A stretch of DNA of 64,000 bases from Burkholderiaceae bacterium. Lineage in GTDB: Bacteria > Pseudomonadota > Gammaproteobacteria > Burkholderiales > Burkholderiaceae_C. Numbering within the stretch: position 1 is the stretch's first letter; each line of letters starts with the position of its first letter. Below are positions 1 through 7,802 of the stretch, in pieces. The translations under genes and the position numbers were made by a program. Under the pieces are notes generated by a model that saw only the letters and a program-made list of their open reading frames with translations, searched no databases and had not been told where the DNA came from. The stretch lies in assembly GCA_026125795.1 (NCBI GenBank), contig JAHCKM010000002.1:1674001-1738000 (forward strand). Direction: 5' to 3'.

Positions 1-47
1 TGGTCGCAGCGGATGTCGTGTTTGCCGTGCCAGCACAGCGCGCGCAT
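1..47 (-). CDS. Zinc-dependent alcohol dehydrogenase, N-terminus only (partial)
   Basis: Only the first 15 codons lie in the window; the gene runs off the left edge. The reverse strand reads MRALCWHGKHDIRCD, which I recognise as the usual N-terminus of zinc-dependent medium-chain dehydrogenases annotated as glutathione-dependent formaldehyde dehydrogenase-like. A strong ribosome binding site (AGGAGGG) sits a few bases upstream of the ATG on the minus strand, which supports this being a real start. It is divergent from the SDR-DoxX gene. The substrate cannot be judged from so short a piece. Confidence 0.75.
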   Translation of the reverse strand, partial: MRALCWHGKHDIRCD

Positions 48-142
48 GAACCCTCCTGAAGCGGGCTCGCTACCGGCAAGGCGCATGCCGTTGCCGCAAG
101 GCACAAGGCTTGCTCCACCAGCGCGCCCGCGCGGCCCCACGC

Positions 143-1432
143 ATGAAGATCCTGCTCACCGGCGCAACCGGCTTCATCGGCAGTCACCTGCGCCAGGCGC
201 TGCTCGGCGCAGGTCACACGGTGTTGTGCGTGAGCCGCCAGCTCGGCCGCGACAGCCCGGGTTGCCACTGGGTCGTGGCCGACTTCGCGCACACCAGCAC
301 CACGCGCTGGATCGAACTGCTCGACGGCGTCGGCGCGGTGGTCAACGCGGCCGGCGTGTTCCGCGAGCGCGGCGGTGACGCCTTTGCCGCGGTGCATGGC
401 ACCGGCCCGCGCCGGCTGTTCGCGGCCTGCGTGCATGCCGGTGTGCGGCGCGTGGTGCAGGTGTCGGCGCTCGGCGCCGACGCGCAGGCCGTGAGCGGCT
501 TTCAGCGCAGCAAGTTCGCGGCCGATGAACACCTGCTGTCGCTGCGGCTCGATGCGACGGTGCTGCAGCCTTCGCTGGTGTTCGGCCTCGACGGCGCCAG
601 TGCGCGCGTGCTGCTGCTGTGGGCCAGCCTGCCGATCGTGCCGCTGCCGGCCGGCGGTGGGCAGATGGTGCAGCCGGTGCATGTGCAGGACCTGGCCGAT
701 GCCGTGCTGGCGCTGGTGCGCGCGGACGGGCGCTGGCGCGGCCGGCGCGTGGCGCTGGTGGGTCCGGTGAGCCTGAGCCTGCGCGACTACCTGGGCCAGT
801 TGCGCGGCGCGCTCGGGCTGCCCGCGGCGCGCACGGTCAACGTGCCGGCCGCATGCGTTCGCGCCTCGTTGCGCCTGGCCGAGCGCCTGCCGCACGCGCT
901 GCTCGACCGCGCCGCCTGGCAGATGCTGGAGCGCGGCAACGTGGGCGACGCTTCTGCGCTGGCCGCCGTGCTCGGCCGTTTGCCGCGCGCGGTGGCGCGT
1001 TTCATCGAGCCGGCGCATGCCGATGCCGTGCGCCGCCAGGCGCAGCTCGGCTGGCTGGTGCCGCTGTTGCGCGCGGCCCTGGCCGCAGTGTGGATCGTCA
1101 CCGGCATCGTGTCGTTCGGGCTGTACCCTGTATCGGACAGTTATGCTTTGTTGCAGCGTGCAGGCGTGCCGGCCGCCTGGCAGCCCGCGGCGCTGTACGG
1201 CGCGGCGGCGCTCGACCTGCTGATGGGCCTGCTGACGCTGTGGCCGCTGCGCCGGCAGCGCTGGTTGTGGTCGGCGCAGATCGCGTTGATCGTCGGCTAC
1301 ACGCTGATCATCAGCTGGCGCCTGCCGGAGTATTGGCTGCATCCCTACGGCCCGATCACCAAGAACCTGCCGATGCTGGCGCTGCTGGTGGCGCTGTGGG
1401 TCCTGGCGGCGCGCTCTTGCACGCGGCGGTGA
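143..1432 (+). CDS. SDR-family NAD(P)-binding protein fused to a DoxX-like membrane domain
   Basis: 429 residues. The start at 143 puts the Rossmann motif at the very N-terminus (MKILLTGATGFIGSHL, a GxxGxxG pattern), as in the NAD-dependent epimerase/dehydratase and NmrA-like families; the upstream in-frame ATG at 110 adds an unlikely Arg-rich extension. Residues about 1-290 look like an atypical extended SDR. The last 120 residues hold four hydrophobic segments with an HPYGPITKNLPML stretch typical of DoxX-like domains. It ends 4 bp before the DUF2269-like gene, so the two are probably cotranscribed. SDR-DoxX fusions are widespread, but their substrate is not established. A role in membrane-associated redox or quinone/lipid chemistry is inference. 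Confidence 0.85.
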   Translation: MKILLTGATGFIGSHLRQALLGAGHTVLCVSRQLGRDSPGCHWVVADFAHTSTTRWIELLDGVGAVVNAAGVFRERGGDAFAAVHGTGPRRLFAACVHAGVRRVVQVSALGADAQAVSGFQRSKFAADEHLLSLRLDATVLQPSLVFGLDGASARVLLLWASLPIVPLPAGGGQMVQPVHVQDLADAVLALVRADGRWRGRRVALVGPVSLSLRDYLGQLRGALGLPAARTVNVPAACVRASLRLAERLPHALLDRAAWQMLERGNVGDASALAAVLGRLPRAVARFIEPAHADAVRRQAQLGWLVPLLRAALAAVWIVTGIVSFGLYPVSDSYALLQRAGVPAAWQPAALYGAAALDLLMGLLTLWPLRRQRWLWSAQIALIVGYTLIISWRLPEYWLHPYGPITKNLPMLALLVALWVLAARSCTRR

Positions 1433-1436
1433 CGCG

Positions 1437-1904
1437 ATGGAGTATCAACTCGCCAAGTGGCTGCATATCCTGTCGTCGACGGTGCTGTTCGGCACCGGCG
1501 TCGGCTCGGCGTACTACATGTTCTTTGCCAGCCTCACGCGCAACAGCGCCGCCACCGCGGTGGTGGTGCGGCAGGTGGTCTGGGCCGATTGGGTGTTCAC
1601 CACCACCACCATCGTGTTCCAGCCGTTGAGCGGGCTGTATCTCGCGCACCTGATGGGTCTCTCGGCGTGGGGCACGGCCTGGATCCGCTGGTCGTTCTAC
1701 CTCTACTTCCTGGCCGGAGCGTGCTGGCTGCCTGTGGTGTGGCTGCAGATCCGCATGCGCCGCATCGCCGAGGCGAGCGCGCGCGGGGGCGCGCCGCTGC
1801 CGGCGCGTTACTTCAAGCTGCTGTGGATCTGGACCGCGCTCGGCGTGCCGGCGTTCGGCGCACTGGTCGTCGTGTTCTGGCTGATGGTGGCCAAGCCGAC
1901 ATGA
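1437..1904 (+). CDS. DUF2269 family integral membrane protein
   Basis: 155 residues with four predicted membrane segments (near residues 5-30, 45-70, 78-105 and 128-152). The N-terminus, with WLHILSSTVLFGTGVG, matches the DUF2269 family of small inner-membrane proteins of unknown function; conserved histidines in the first helix suggest possible cofactor binding, which is inference. The ATG lies 4 bp after the stop of the SDR-DoxX gene, so the two probably form one operon. The gene to its right is on the opposite strand and ends 5 bp away, so this is the last gene of the unit. Confidence 0.8.
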   Translation: MEYQLAKWLHILSSTVLFGTGVGSAYYMFFASLTRNSAATAVVVRQVVWADWVFTTTTIVFQPLSGLYLAHLMGLSAWGTAWIRWSFYLYFLAGACWLPVVWLQIRMRRIAEASARGGAPLPARYFKLLWIWTALGVPAFGALVVVFWLMVAKPT

Positions 1905-1909
1905 CGCCG

Positions 1910-2359
1910 TCAGCGGCGCAGCGACAGCAAGCCGCCGAACGCCAGCCCGACGGCGAAGCTGGCATAGACCAGCACGAGGCTCGGCCGCGACAGCCGGTGC
2001 TCGAACCCCGGCGTCACGCGCTCGGGCACCAGCGCCAGGTCGACCGCCGCCGCCACTGCCGTGACCGCCGCCGCGTCGGCCGCGGCATTCAACGGCGTCG
2101 TCTGGCGCCGCCGCGCGCGCAGCGCGGCGTACACCGTGGACCACAGCAGCGACGAGCCGTAGTGCAGCGCGACACCGGTGGCGGTGTACTGCAGCGAGGG
2201 CCGATCGCGGCGCAGGGCTTCGCGCGGCCAGAACCAGTGACTGATCGCGTTGACGGGCGCCGCCGCGTGGCCCGTCTCGGCGCGTCCGCGCCACAACAAG
2301 GCGGCGTTGGACAACAAGGCGGCCAGCAGGCCGCCGACGAGGACAGGGCTGGCGCTCAT
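1910..2359 (-). CDS. Conserved hypothetical small membrane protein
   Basis: 149 residues, convergent with the DUF2269-like gene. Hydrophobic segments lie near residues 5-22, 62-82, 90-112 and 128-146. The middle carries the distinctive segments NAISHWFWPREALRRD and, further on, VPERVTPGFEHRLSR, which read like conserved motifs, but I cannot assign a named family. Codon use and GC match the neighbours. The start ATG at 2359 is the only good candidate: the 64-bp gap to the beta-helix gene upstream on the same strand holds no alternative. No function is proposed. Confidence 0.65.
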   Translation of the reverse strand: MSASPVLVGGLLAALLSNAALLWRGRAETGHAAAPVNAISHWFWPREALRRDRPSLQYTATGVALHYGSSLLWSTVYAALRARRRQTTPLNAAADAAAVTAVAAAVDLALVPERVTPGFEHRLSRPSLVLVYASFAVGLAFGGLLSLRR

Positions 2360-2423
2360 AGATGCACGGAGGCATGAGCAGTCATGGCGGGCTGCGGCAA
2401 TCGGCTTGCCGAGCCCGCATGGC

Positions 2424-4076
2424 TCACCGCCACTGGCCGTCGGGGCTGCAATGGAGCGGAAAGTCGCGCAGGCGCGGCTCGGCGGTCTTGCAGGAGGGCG
2501 AGTTGTAGTCGCCGCCGTCGCGCTGATTGCCGCTGCAATGCAGGCCCGAATCCTTCAGCGGCTCGCTGAGCAGCCGGATCGCGTCCTTGACGTCGTCGAA
2601 TCGGTTGTCTTGCACCGACAGGTTCTCGATCACGCCGTTTCCGGAGTGGCGGCTGGCGCTGCCGTCCCTGACCGTGTTGTCGAACCCCACACCGGCACGA
2701 AATGCCGGCACAGCGGTGTTCTGGACGGTATTGCCGCGCACGACCACGTTGCGCACCGAAAGCGCTCCGCGCAACTTGTCGTCGGCGGCTTCGTCATCGA
2801 ACAGCGCGGCATGCACTTCGATCGCACCGTGGCCGGTGCGCTTGCCCGGCGAGAACTTGTCGGCCACGTTGTACGGCGGCGTCCCGGTCTGCACGTCGCG
2901 CACGATGTTGCCTTCGACCACCACGTTGTCGACGCCGAAGGTCTGGTAGACCGCCTCGCGCGCCAGCAGGATGCCCGCCCCGAGCGGCACGTTCTCGATG
3001 GTGTTGCGCAGGATGGCCACGGACTGTCCACCCACCACCGTGATCCCGCGCCCCCAGTACTGGCCCGACACGCGATTGCCGGAGATCAGGATGTTGCGGT
3101 TGAGGCCCTTTTCGGCCTGGTCGTTCCAGGCGTTGGCGAGCTTGGCCGCGCTGTTGCGCGCTGCCGGACCCTTGTCGGCGTACGACACCACGGCGATCAG
3201 GTCGTCGCCGGTCTCGCGCACGTTGTTGTTCAGCACGCGGCCGTTGCGCGAGCCGCCGGTGATGTGGATGCCGTCGGCCAGTGAACGCACGACGGTGTTG
3301 CCGGCGATCAGGAAACGTTCCGCGTGCTGAACCAGGATGCCCGAAGCAGACGAGCTGTTGGCGCCCGGTGTGCCGGGGCCGTCGGCGTTGACGATGCGGT
3401 TGTCGCGGATCACGGCGTTGCGGATGCGCTTGGGCGGGCTGCCCGGCATGTCGCCGACCACCGCGATGCGCGCGGTGCGCGTGGCGTGGCGGCGGACGTT
3501 GGTGACCGCCGTGAAGGTCAGCGAGGCCACCGTGGTGTCGTCGGCCTGGACCATCAGTGCCATGTCTTCGGGATTGGTCGCGTGAAGCGTGGCGTTGTCG
3601 CCGGTGATCGTGATGCCGGGGCGGCGCACGGTGATGCTGCGGCTGGTCAGGTAACGCCCGCTCGGGAAGTACAGCGTTTCGCCGGACTTCAGGGAGTCAA
3701 GGGCCTTCTGGATCGCGTTGGAGTCGTCGAGGTCGTCGTTGGGCTTGGCGCCGAAGCTGCGCACATCGCGCCGTGCATCGCCGGCGGGCACCGACGCCGC
3801 GGGCACGCGCATGCAACTCTGCAGCACGGTCGCGGTGGTTCCAGGCCTGGGCGCTTCGTTGATCCCGGCCGTGGGGGCGGCTTCGGCGGAGTCGCCGCCA
3901 CCGCCGCAGGCCGCGCCCACCAGGAGGGTTGTCAGAACGGTCGCTGCACGCACGGCCCGGATCGCCAGAGGATGTGAAAAGGCAGAAGCGCAATGTGCCC
4001 GATGCGCGTTGCCCGCAGTGGGCACGTGACTTGCCGTGCATTGCTGAAGACCGAACGTGGATGTCGTTTTGACCAT
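2424..4076 (-). CDS. Secreted right-handed parallel beta-helix protein (pectate-lyase-3-like), probable lipoprotein
   Basis: 550 residues from the ATG at 4076. After the leader, the segment DVRSFGAKPNDDLDDS followed by an Ile/Leu-rich helix is the classic opening of the pectate-lyase-3/GH28-like fold, and the remainder consists of repeated strands with regularly spaced N-G-N and GN-V motifs that form a beta-helix. The export signal appears late (VLTTLLVGAACGG, around residues 46-58), so translation may instead begin at GTG 3953, giving a normal signal peptide and a lipidated or disulfide Cys. The cysteine context is not a perfect lipobox. These proteins bind, cleave or epimerise polysaccharides. 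Its position, divergent from the first gene of the exopolysaccharide locus, suggests action on that polymer; this is inference, and no catalytic triad can be assigned by eye. Confidence 0.75.
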   Translation of the reverse strand: MVKTTSTFGLQQCTASHVPTAGNAHRAHCASAFSHPLAIRAVRAATVLTTLLVGAACGGGGDSAEAAPTAGINEAPRPGTTATVLQSCMRVPAASVPAGDARRDVRSFGAKPNDDLDDSNAIQKALDSLKSGETLYFPSGRYLTSRSITVRRPGITITGDNATLHATNPEDMALMVQADDTTVASLTFTAVTNVRRHATRTARIAVVGDMPGSPPKRIRNAVIRDNRIVNADGPGTPGANSSSASGILVQHAERFLIAGNTVVRSLADGIHITGGSRNGRVLNNNVRETGDDLIAVVSYADKGPAARNSAAKLANAWNDQAEKGLNRNILISGNRVSGQYWGRGITVVGGQSVAILRNTIENVPLGAGILLAREAVYQTFGVDNVVVEGNIVRDVQTGTPPYNVADKFSPGKRTGHGAIEVHAALFDDEAADDKLRGALSVRNVVVRGNTVQNTAVPAFRAGVGFDNTVRDGSASRHSGNGVIENLSVQDNRFDDVKDAIRLLSEPLKDSGLHCSGNQRDGGDYNSPSCKTAEPRLRDFPLHCSPDGQWR

Positions 4077-4723
4077 GCTGCGTGAGGTGCTGTGCGTGTT
4101 CGCGGAAAGGGCGAAGGCGCAGCTGTGTGCGCCCGTCGGTGGCGAAGCGCGATCGCGCTCGCTTCTGTAACCGCCGGGCATTCGAGCACGCGATCTCACC
4201 GACCCCGCAGGCACCGCTGTGTCCGATTGTGTTTGCCGCAGGTGTGAATAACCCCCCTTGCTTCGGCACTGATGCGCCTGGATGTTGGAGCGCCTGTCGG
4301 GCGCTAAGCCGCGCAGCGGTTGGATCGCGTCGCAAGCCGTACCGGCGTCAGGGTGCGTGCGCAGGCCGCCCCGCGGCCTCGACGGATGACACGCGCGGCA
4401 ACATTTCTTTTGGTGTCAATAACTTGCGCGTGATCAACGACCTGGCGTTCGGAAAAACCTTCAAACCAAACGCCGATGCACCGCGCGCGTGATTCGCGCG
4501 CTCACTGAAAAGATCGCGCAGCTTTCGGCGCGCTTTGCGTGCAGCAGACGTCGCAATCGCATGATGGTGCGACCGTCGCTGAGGCGCTGCCGCGGCTTCA
4601 CCGGCACTTCTTGCCGAATGAAGTTCTGAAGGGACACGCACCGCAAGGCAACGTTGCCGTTGCAAGAACGGCACGATTTCTGCCTTCGCATCGGCTGATC
4701 CATCCAATCCGCAGAGGCGACTC
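4077..4723. other. 647-bp non-coding region between divergent beta-helix gene and exopolysaccharide locus
   Basis: No reading frame here has convincing protein character. Its central part (about 4395-4475) is more AT-rich than the surroundings, as expected for promoters firing in both directions. A perfect 12-bp palindrome, GGCAACGTTGCC, lies at 4647-4658, 66 bp before the sugar-transferase start, and could be an operator. I could not place confident -35/-10 pairs. The length is unusual for this gene-dense window. Confidence 0.5.
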
Positions 4724-5422
4724 ATGGCTATCGAACCCATGCACAACCCGGTGCTGACCATGAGTCCTCTGGTCGCGCCCAGGAGGCGCGATGCAACGGC
4801 CGAGGCGTTGCGCACCGAGGCCGTCTACACGTGGGTCAACCGCGTCGGTGCCGCCGCCCTGCTGGTGGTGCTGGCGCCGGTGATGCTGGCGATCGCCTGG
4901 TGCATCTGGCGCGAAGACGGCGCGCCGGTGCTGTTTGCGCACTGGCGTGTCGGGCAGAAGGGCCGATTGTTTCGTTGCCTGAAGTTCCGCAGCATGGTGC
5001 GGCGCGCCGACCTCGTGTTGGCCGAGCTGCTGGACAAAGACCCGAGCGCCCGGCGGGAGTGGGAGCGCGACCGCAAGCTGCGCAGCGACCCGCGCGTGCT
5101 GCGCATCGGGCAGTTCCTGCGGCGCACCAGCCTGGATGAGCTGCCGCAACTGCTCAACGTGCTGCGCGGCGAGATGCACTTGGTGGGTCCACGACCGGTG
5201 GTGGTGCAGGAGATCCCGCGCTACGGCGAGCACAAGCGCCATTACTTTGCGGTGAAGCCGGGCATGACCGGCTTGTGGCAGGTGAGCGGCCGCAACAACC
5301 TCACCTATGCGCAGCGCGTCGCGCTCGATGCGCGCTACGTTGAAACGCGGACGCTGTGGATGGACCTGCGCATCCTGGTGCGCACGGTCAGTGTGCTGGT
5401 CACGCGCGACGGCGCCTGCTGA
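4724..5422 (+). CDS. Undecaprenyl-phosphate sugar phosphotransferase (initiating transferase, ExoY/WbaP-like)
   Basis: 232 residues. It transfers a sugar-1-phosphate from a nucleotide sugar to undecaprenyl phosphate at the cytoplasmic face of the inner membrane, the first step of repeat-unit assembly. One hydrophobic segment (about residues 42-62) is followed by the bacterial sugar-transferase domain with KFRSM, then DELPQLLNVLRG, LVGPRP and KPGMTGLWQVSGR, all diagnostic. The length matches the short monotopic class (ExoY, the C-terminal half of WbaP) rather than the long class with four extra N-terminal helices. The ATG at 4724 is preceded by GAGGCG. It opens the plus-strand arm of the exopolysaccharide locus, 11 bp before a glycosyltransferase. 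Hexose-1-P is the likely donor moiety; Gal or Glc cannot be told from sequence. Confidence 0.92.
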   Translation: MAIEPMHNPVLTMSPLVAPRRRDATAEALRTEAVYTWVNRVGAAALLVVLAPVMLAIAWCIWREDGAPVLFAHWRVGQKGRLFRCLKFRSMVRRADLVLAELLDKDPSARREWERDRKLRSDPRVLRIGQFLRRTSLDELPQLLNVLRGEMHLVGPRPVVVQEIPRYGEHKRHYFAVKPGMTGLWQVSGRNNLTYAQRVALDARYVETRTLWMDLRILVRTVSVLVTRDGAC

Positions 5423-5433
5423 CCCGCCGACCG

Positions 5434-6627
5434 ATGACGGCACGATCGATGCGACGCATCGTCTTCAACGGGCGCTTTCTCGCACAGCCGCGCACCGGAG
5501 TGCAGCGTTATGGCCTGGAGACGTTACGGGCACTGGACCAACTGCTGAGCCGGTATCCGCAGTTTCTCGAGGGCCACTCGTGGGAGCTGGCGCTGCCGCA
5601 CGATGCGCTGGACGTGCCGCTGCTGGAGAACCTGGAGTACCGCGCGCTGCAGTTCTTCACCGGCCATGCCTGGGAGCAGTTGTCGCTGGCCGCCTTTGCC
5701 CGAGGCGCCTACCTGATCAACTTCAGCTACAGCGCGCCGCTGCTCAAGCGCATGCAGCTGGTGACCGTGCACGACGCCTCCGTGCGCGCCCACGCGCAGA
5801 CCTACTCCACCGGGTATCGGCTGTGGAACGATCTGCTGGTGCACACGTTGGCCCCGCGGGCGCACAGCGTGATGACCGTGTCGCACTTCTCGGCGCACGA
5901 GCTGAGGCGGCACTACGGCCTGCAGCGCGACGACATCGTCGTGGGGCGCAACGGCTGGGAGCACGTGCGCACGGCGCCGGAGATCGACGAGGCCGAGGTG
6001 CTGCGCCGGCATGGGCTCGCCAGCGGCGGCTATCTGCTCGCGGTGGGCAGCCTCAAGTCGAACAAGAACTTCGGCGTCATCGCACGGGCGCTCCATCTGC
6101 TGGGCGACGCGGTGCGCCTGCCGCTGGCAGTGGCCGGCGGCCGCGATGCGCGCATCTACCAGAACGTCGGCGCGCTGCGACCCGATGCGATGAAGCTGAT
6201 GGGCTACGTGTCCGACGATGAGCTGAACGTGCTGTACCGGCATGCGGCATGGTTCATCTTTCCGTCGCAGTACGAGGGCTTCGGCCTGCCGCCGCTGGAG
6301 GCCATGGCCAACGGCTGCCCGGTGCTGGCGGCGCGCGCCGCATCGATCCCGGAGGTCTACGGTGACGCGGTGCTGTATTTCGACCCCGCCGACCCCGCGT
6401 CGCTGGCGGCGTGTCTGCGCGACGTGACCACACGCAGCGACGCGCCGGCGCTGCGCGAGACGCTGAAGCAGCGGGCGGCGGCCCGGATGGCGATCTACCG
6501 CTGGGATGCCAATGCGCGCATCCTGCTCGACCGGCTGGTGCGCAGCGGCGTGGTGACGCCAGGGCCGTCCGGCAGCCCGTTCGAGCGGTCCGATCTGGCT
6601 TTCCAAGGAAACACGCCAGCCCGATGA
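5434..6627 (+). CDS. GT4 family glycosyltransferase (exopolysaccharide repeat unit)
   Basis: 397 residues. The start at 5434 was chosen because the conserved N-terminal strand (RRIVFNGRFLAQPRTGVQRY) follows directly and the preceding gene ends at 5422; ATG 5449 is also possible. The C-terminal half has the GT-B donor site of family GT4: GYLLAVGSLKSNKN, FPSQYEGFGLPPLEAMA, then a conserved Pro-Glu-Val stretch. It should add one sugar from a nucleotide donor to the lipid-linked repeat unit on the cytoplasmic side. Its stop overlaps the start of the next transferase by 4 bp, which indicates translational coupling. The linkage made cannot be deduced. Confidence 0.9.
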   Translation: MTARSMRRIVFNGRFLAQPRTGVQRYGLETLRALDQLLSRYPQFLEGHSWELALPHDALDVPLLENLEYRALQFFTGHAWEQLSLAAFARGAYLINFSYSAPLLKRMQLVTVHDASVRAHAQTYSTGYRLWNDLLVHTLAPRAHSVMTVSHFSAHELRRHYGLQRDDIVVGRNGWEHVRTAPEIDEAEVLRRHGLASGGYLLAVGSLKSNKNFGVIARALHLLGDAVRLPLAVAGGRDARIYQNVGALRPDAMKLMGYVSDDELNVLYRHAAWFIFPSQYEGFGLPPLEAMANGCPVLAARAASIPEVYGDAVLYFDPADPASLAACLRDVTTRSDAPALRETLKQRAAARMAIYRWDANARILLDRLVRSGVVTPGPSGSPFERSDLAFQGNTPAR

Positions 6628-7802
6628 GCGCGCGACCGGCACCGCCTGTCACTTGGCAGGTTTTGCACGCCACCGAACATCTGGCGGCGGGCGTGCTCGC
6701 GTTTCTGCTGCTGGCGACGCGCGAGCTCGTGCAGGCCGGCGTGCAGCAGACGCTGGTGTACAGCCGCCGCCACGACACACCCGACGATGTGGGCGCGCAA
6801 TTCGATCCGCGGGTGCGCCTGGTGGAGGTCAATGGCGGCGCGCCTGCGGGCGATCGCTGGGGTGGCCACTGGAGCTTCCTGCGCGCGCTGCGCGAGGCCC
6901 TGTGCGAAGAACTGAGGACACACCGCTACGACGCGGTGCACCTTCATGCCGCCCGGGCCGGATTGGTGGGCCGGCTCGGCCTCGGCAGGCAACCGGCGGC
7001 GACGCCGCCGCTGTTTTATTCCCCGCACGGGCTGGCAACCCTCAATCGGCAGCGTCCGCTGCTCGGTGCGATGTCGAGCCTGGCGGAGCGGGTGGCGGGG
7101 TTCCGGGACTGCCATCCGGTGGGCTGCGGCCACGGAGAGGCGCGCGAACTCGAGCGCCTGACGCGCCGCTCGGCGGCGGTGCTGGAGAACCCGGTGCACG
7201 AGGCGTTCTTCGACGTGCAGCGCCGTCCCGACGCCACGCCGCGTGTGGTCACCGTCGGACGCGCCTGCGAGCAGAAAGGGCCGACGCAGTTCGCCGAGCT
7301 GGCGGCGCGCTTCCACTACGCCGGTGAGCCGGTGCAGTTCGTCTGGGTCGGCGCCGGCGAGCCGCAGGTCGAACAGATGCTGCGCGCGGTCGGCGTCGAG
7401 GTCACCGGCTGGGTCGGCCAGGACGAGGTGCGCGCGCAGTTGGCACGTGCGCGGGTCTATGTGCAGACCTCGCACTGGGAAGGCATGCCGCTGTCGGTGC
7501 TGCAGGCCATGGCCGCCGGCGTGCCGTGCGTGGTGACCGACGTGGTCGGCAACCGCGACGCGGTGACGCATGGCGCCACCGGCTTGCTTGCGCGTGACGT
7601 GTCCGGCCTGGCGGTCTATGTGAAATCGCTGCTCGAGCAGCCGCAGCGTGCGCGCGAGCTCGGCGCCGCGGCTCAGCGCGAGGCACGGCAACGTTTCCAT
7701 CCGGAGCGCTTTCGCCATGCGCTGCTGTCGCTGTACCGGTTCGGCGCGCCGGATCCACGTGCGCCACAGCGGCTGGCCGACACGTCGGTTGTGCACGGAT
7801 GA
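6624..7802 (+). CDS. GT4 family glycosyltransferase (exopolysaccharide repeat unit)
   Basis: 392 residues, second of three consecutive GT4 enzymes. The start ATG overlaps the previous stop as ATGA. Visible GT4/GT-B features are VLHATEHLAAGV at the N-terminus (acceptor side), DAVHLHAARAGLVGRL, VVTVGRACEQKGPTQF and SHWEGMPLSVLQAMAAG with the donor-binding E-x7-E pattern, then VGNRDAVTHGATGLL. This arrangement resembles enzymes that extend O-antigen or capsule repeat units. The gene overlaps its downstream neighbour by 4 bp, so three transferases are made from one coupled message. Specificity is unknown. Confidence 0.9.
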   Translation: MSARPAPPVTWQVLHATEHLAAGVLAFLLLATRELVQAGVQQTLVYSRRHDTPDDVGAQFDPRVRLVEVNGGAPAGDRWGGHWSFLRALREALCEELRTHRYDAVHLHAARAGLVGRLGLGRQPAATPPLFYSPHGLATLNRQRPLLGAMSSLAERVAGFRDCHPVGCGHGEARELERLTRRSAAVLENPVHEAFFDVQRRPDATPRVVTVGRACEQKGPTQFAELAARFHYAGEPVQFVWVGAGEPQVEQMLRAVGVEVTGWVGQDEVRAQLARARVYVQTSHWEGMPLSVLQAMAAGVPCVVTDVVGNRDAVTHGATGLLARDVSGLAVYVKSLLEQPQRARELGAAAQREARQRFHPERFRHALLSLYRFGAPDPRAPQRLADTSVVHG

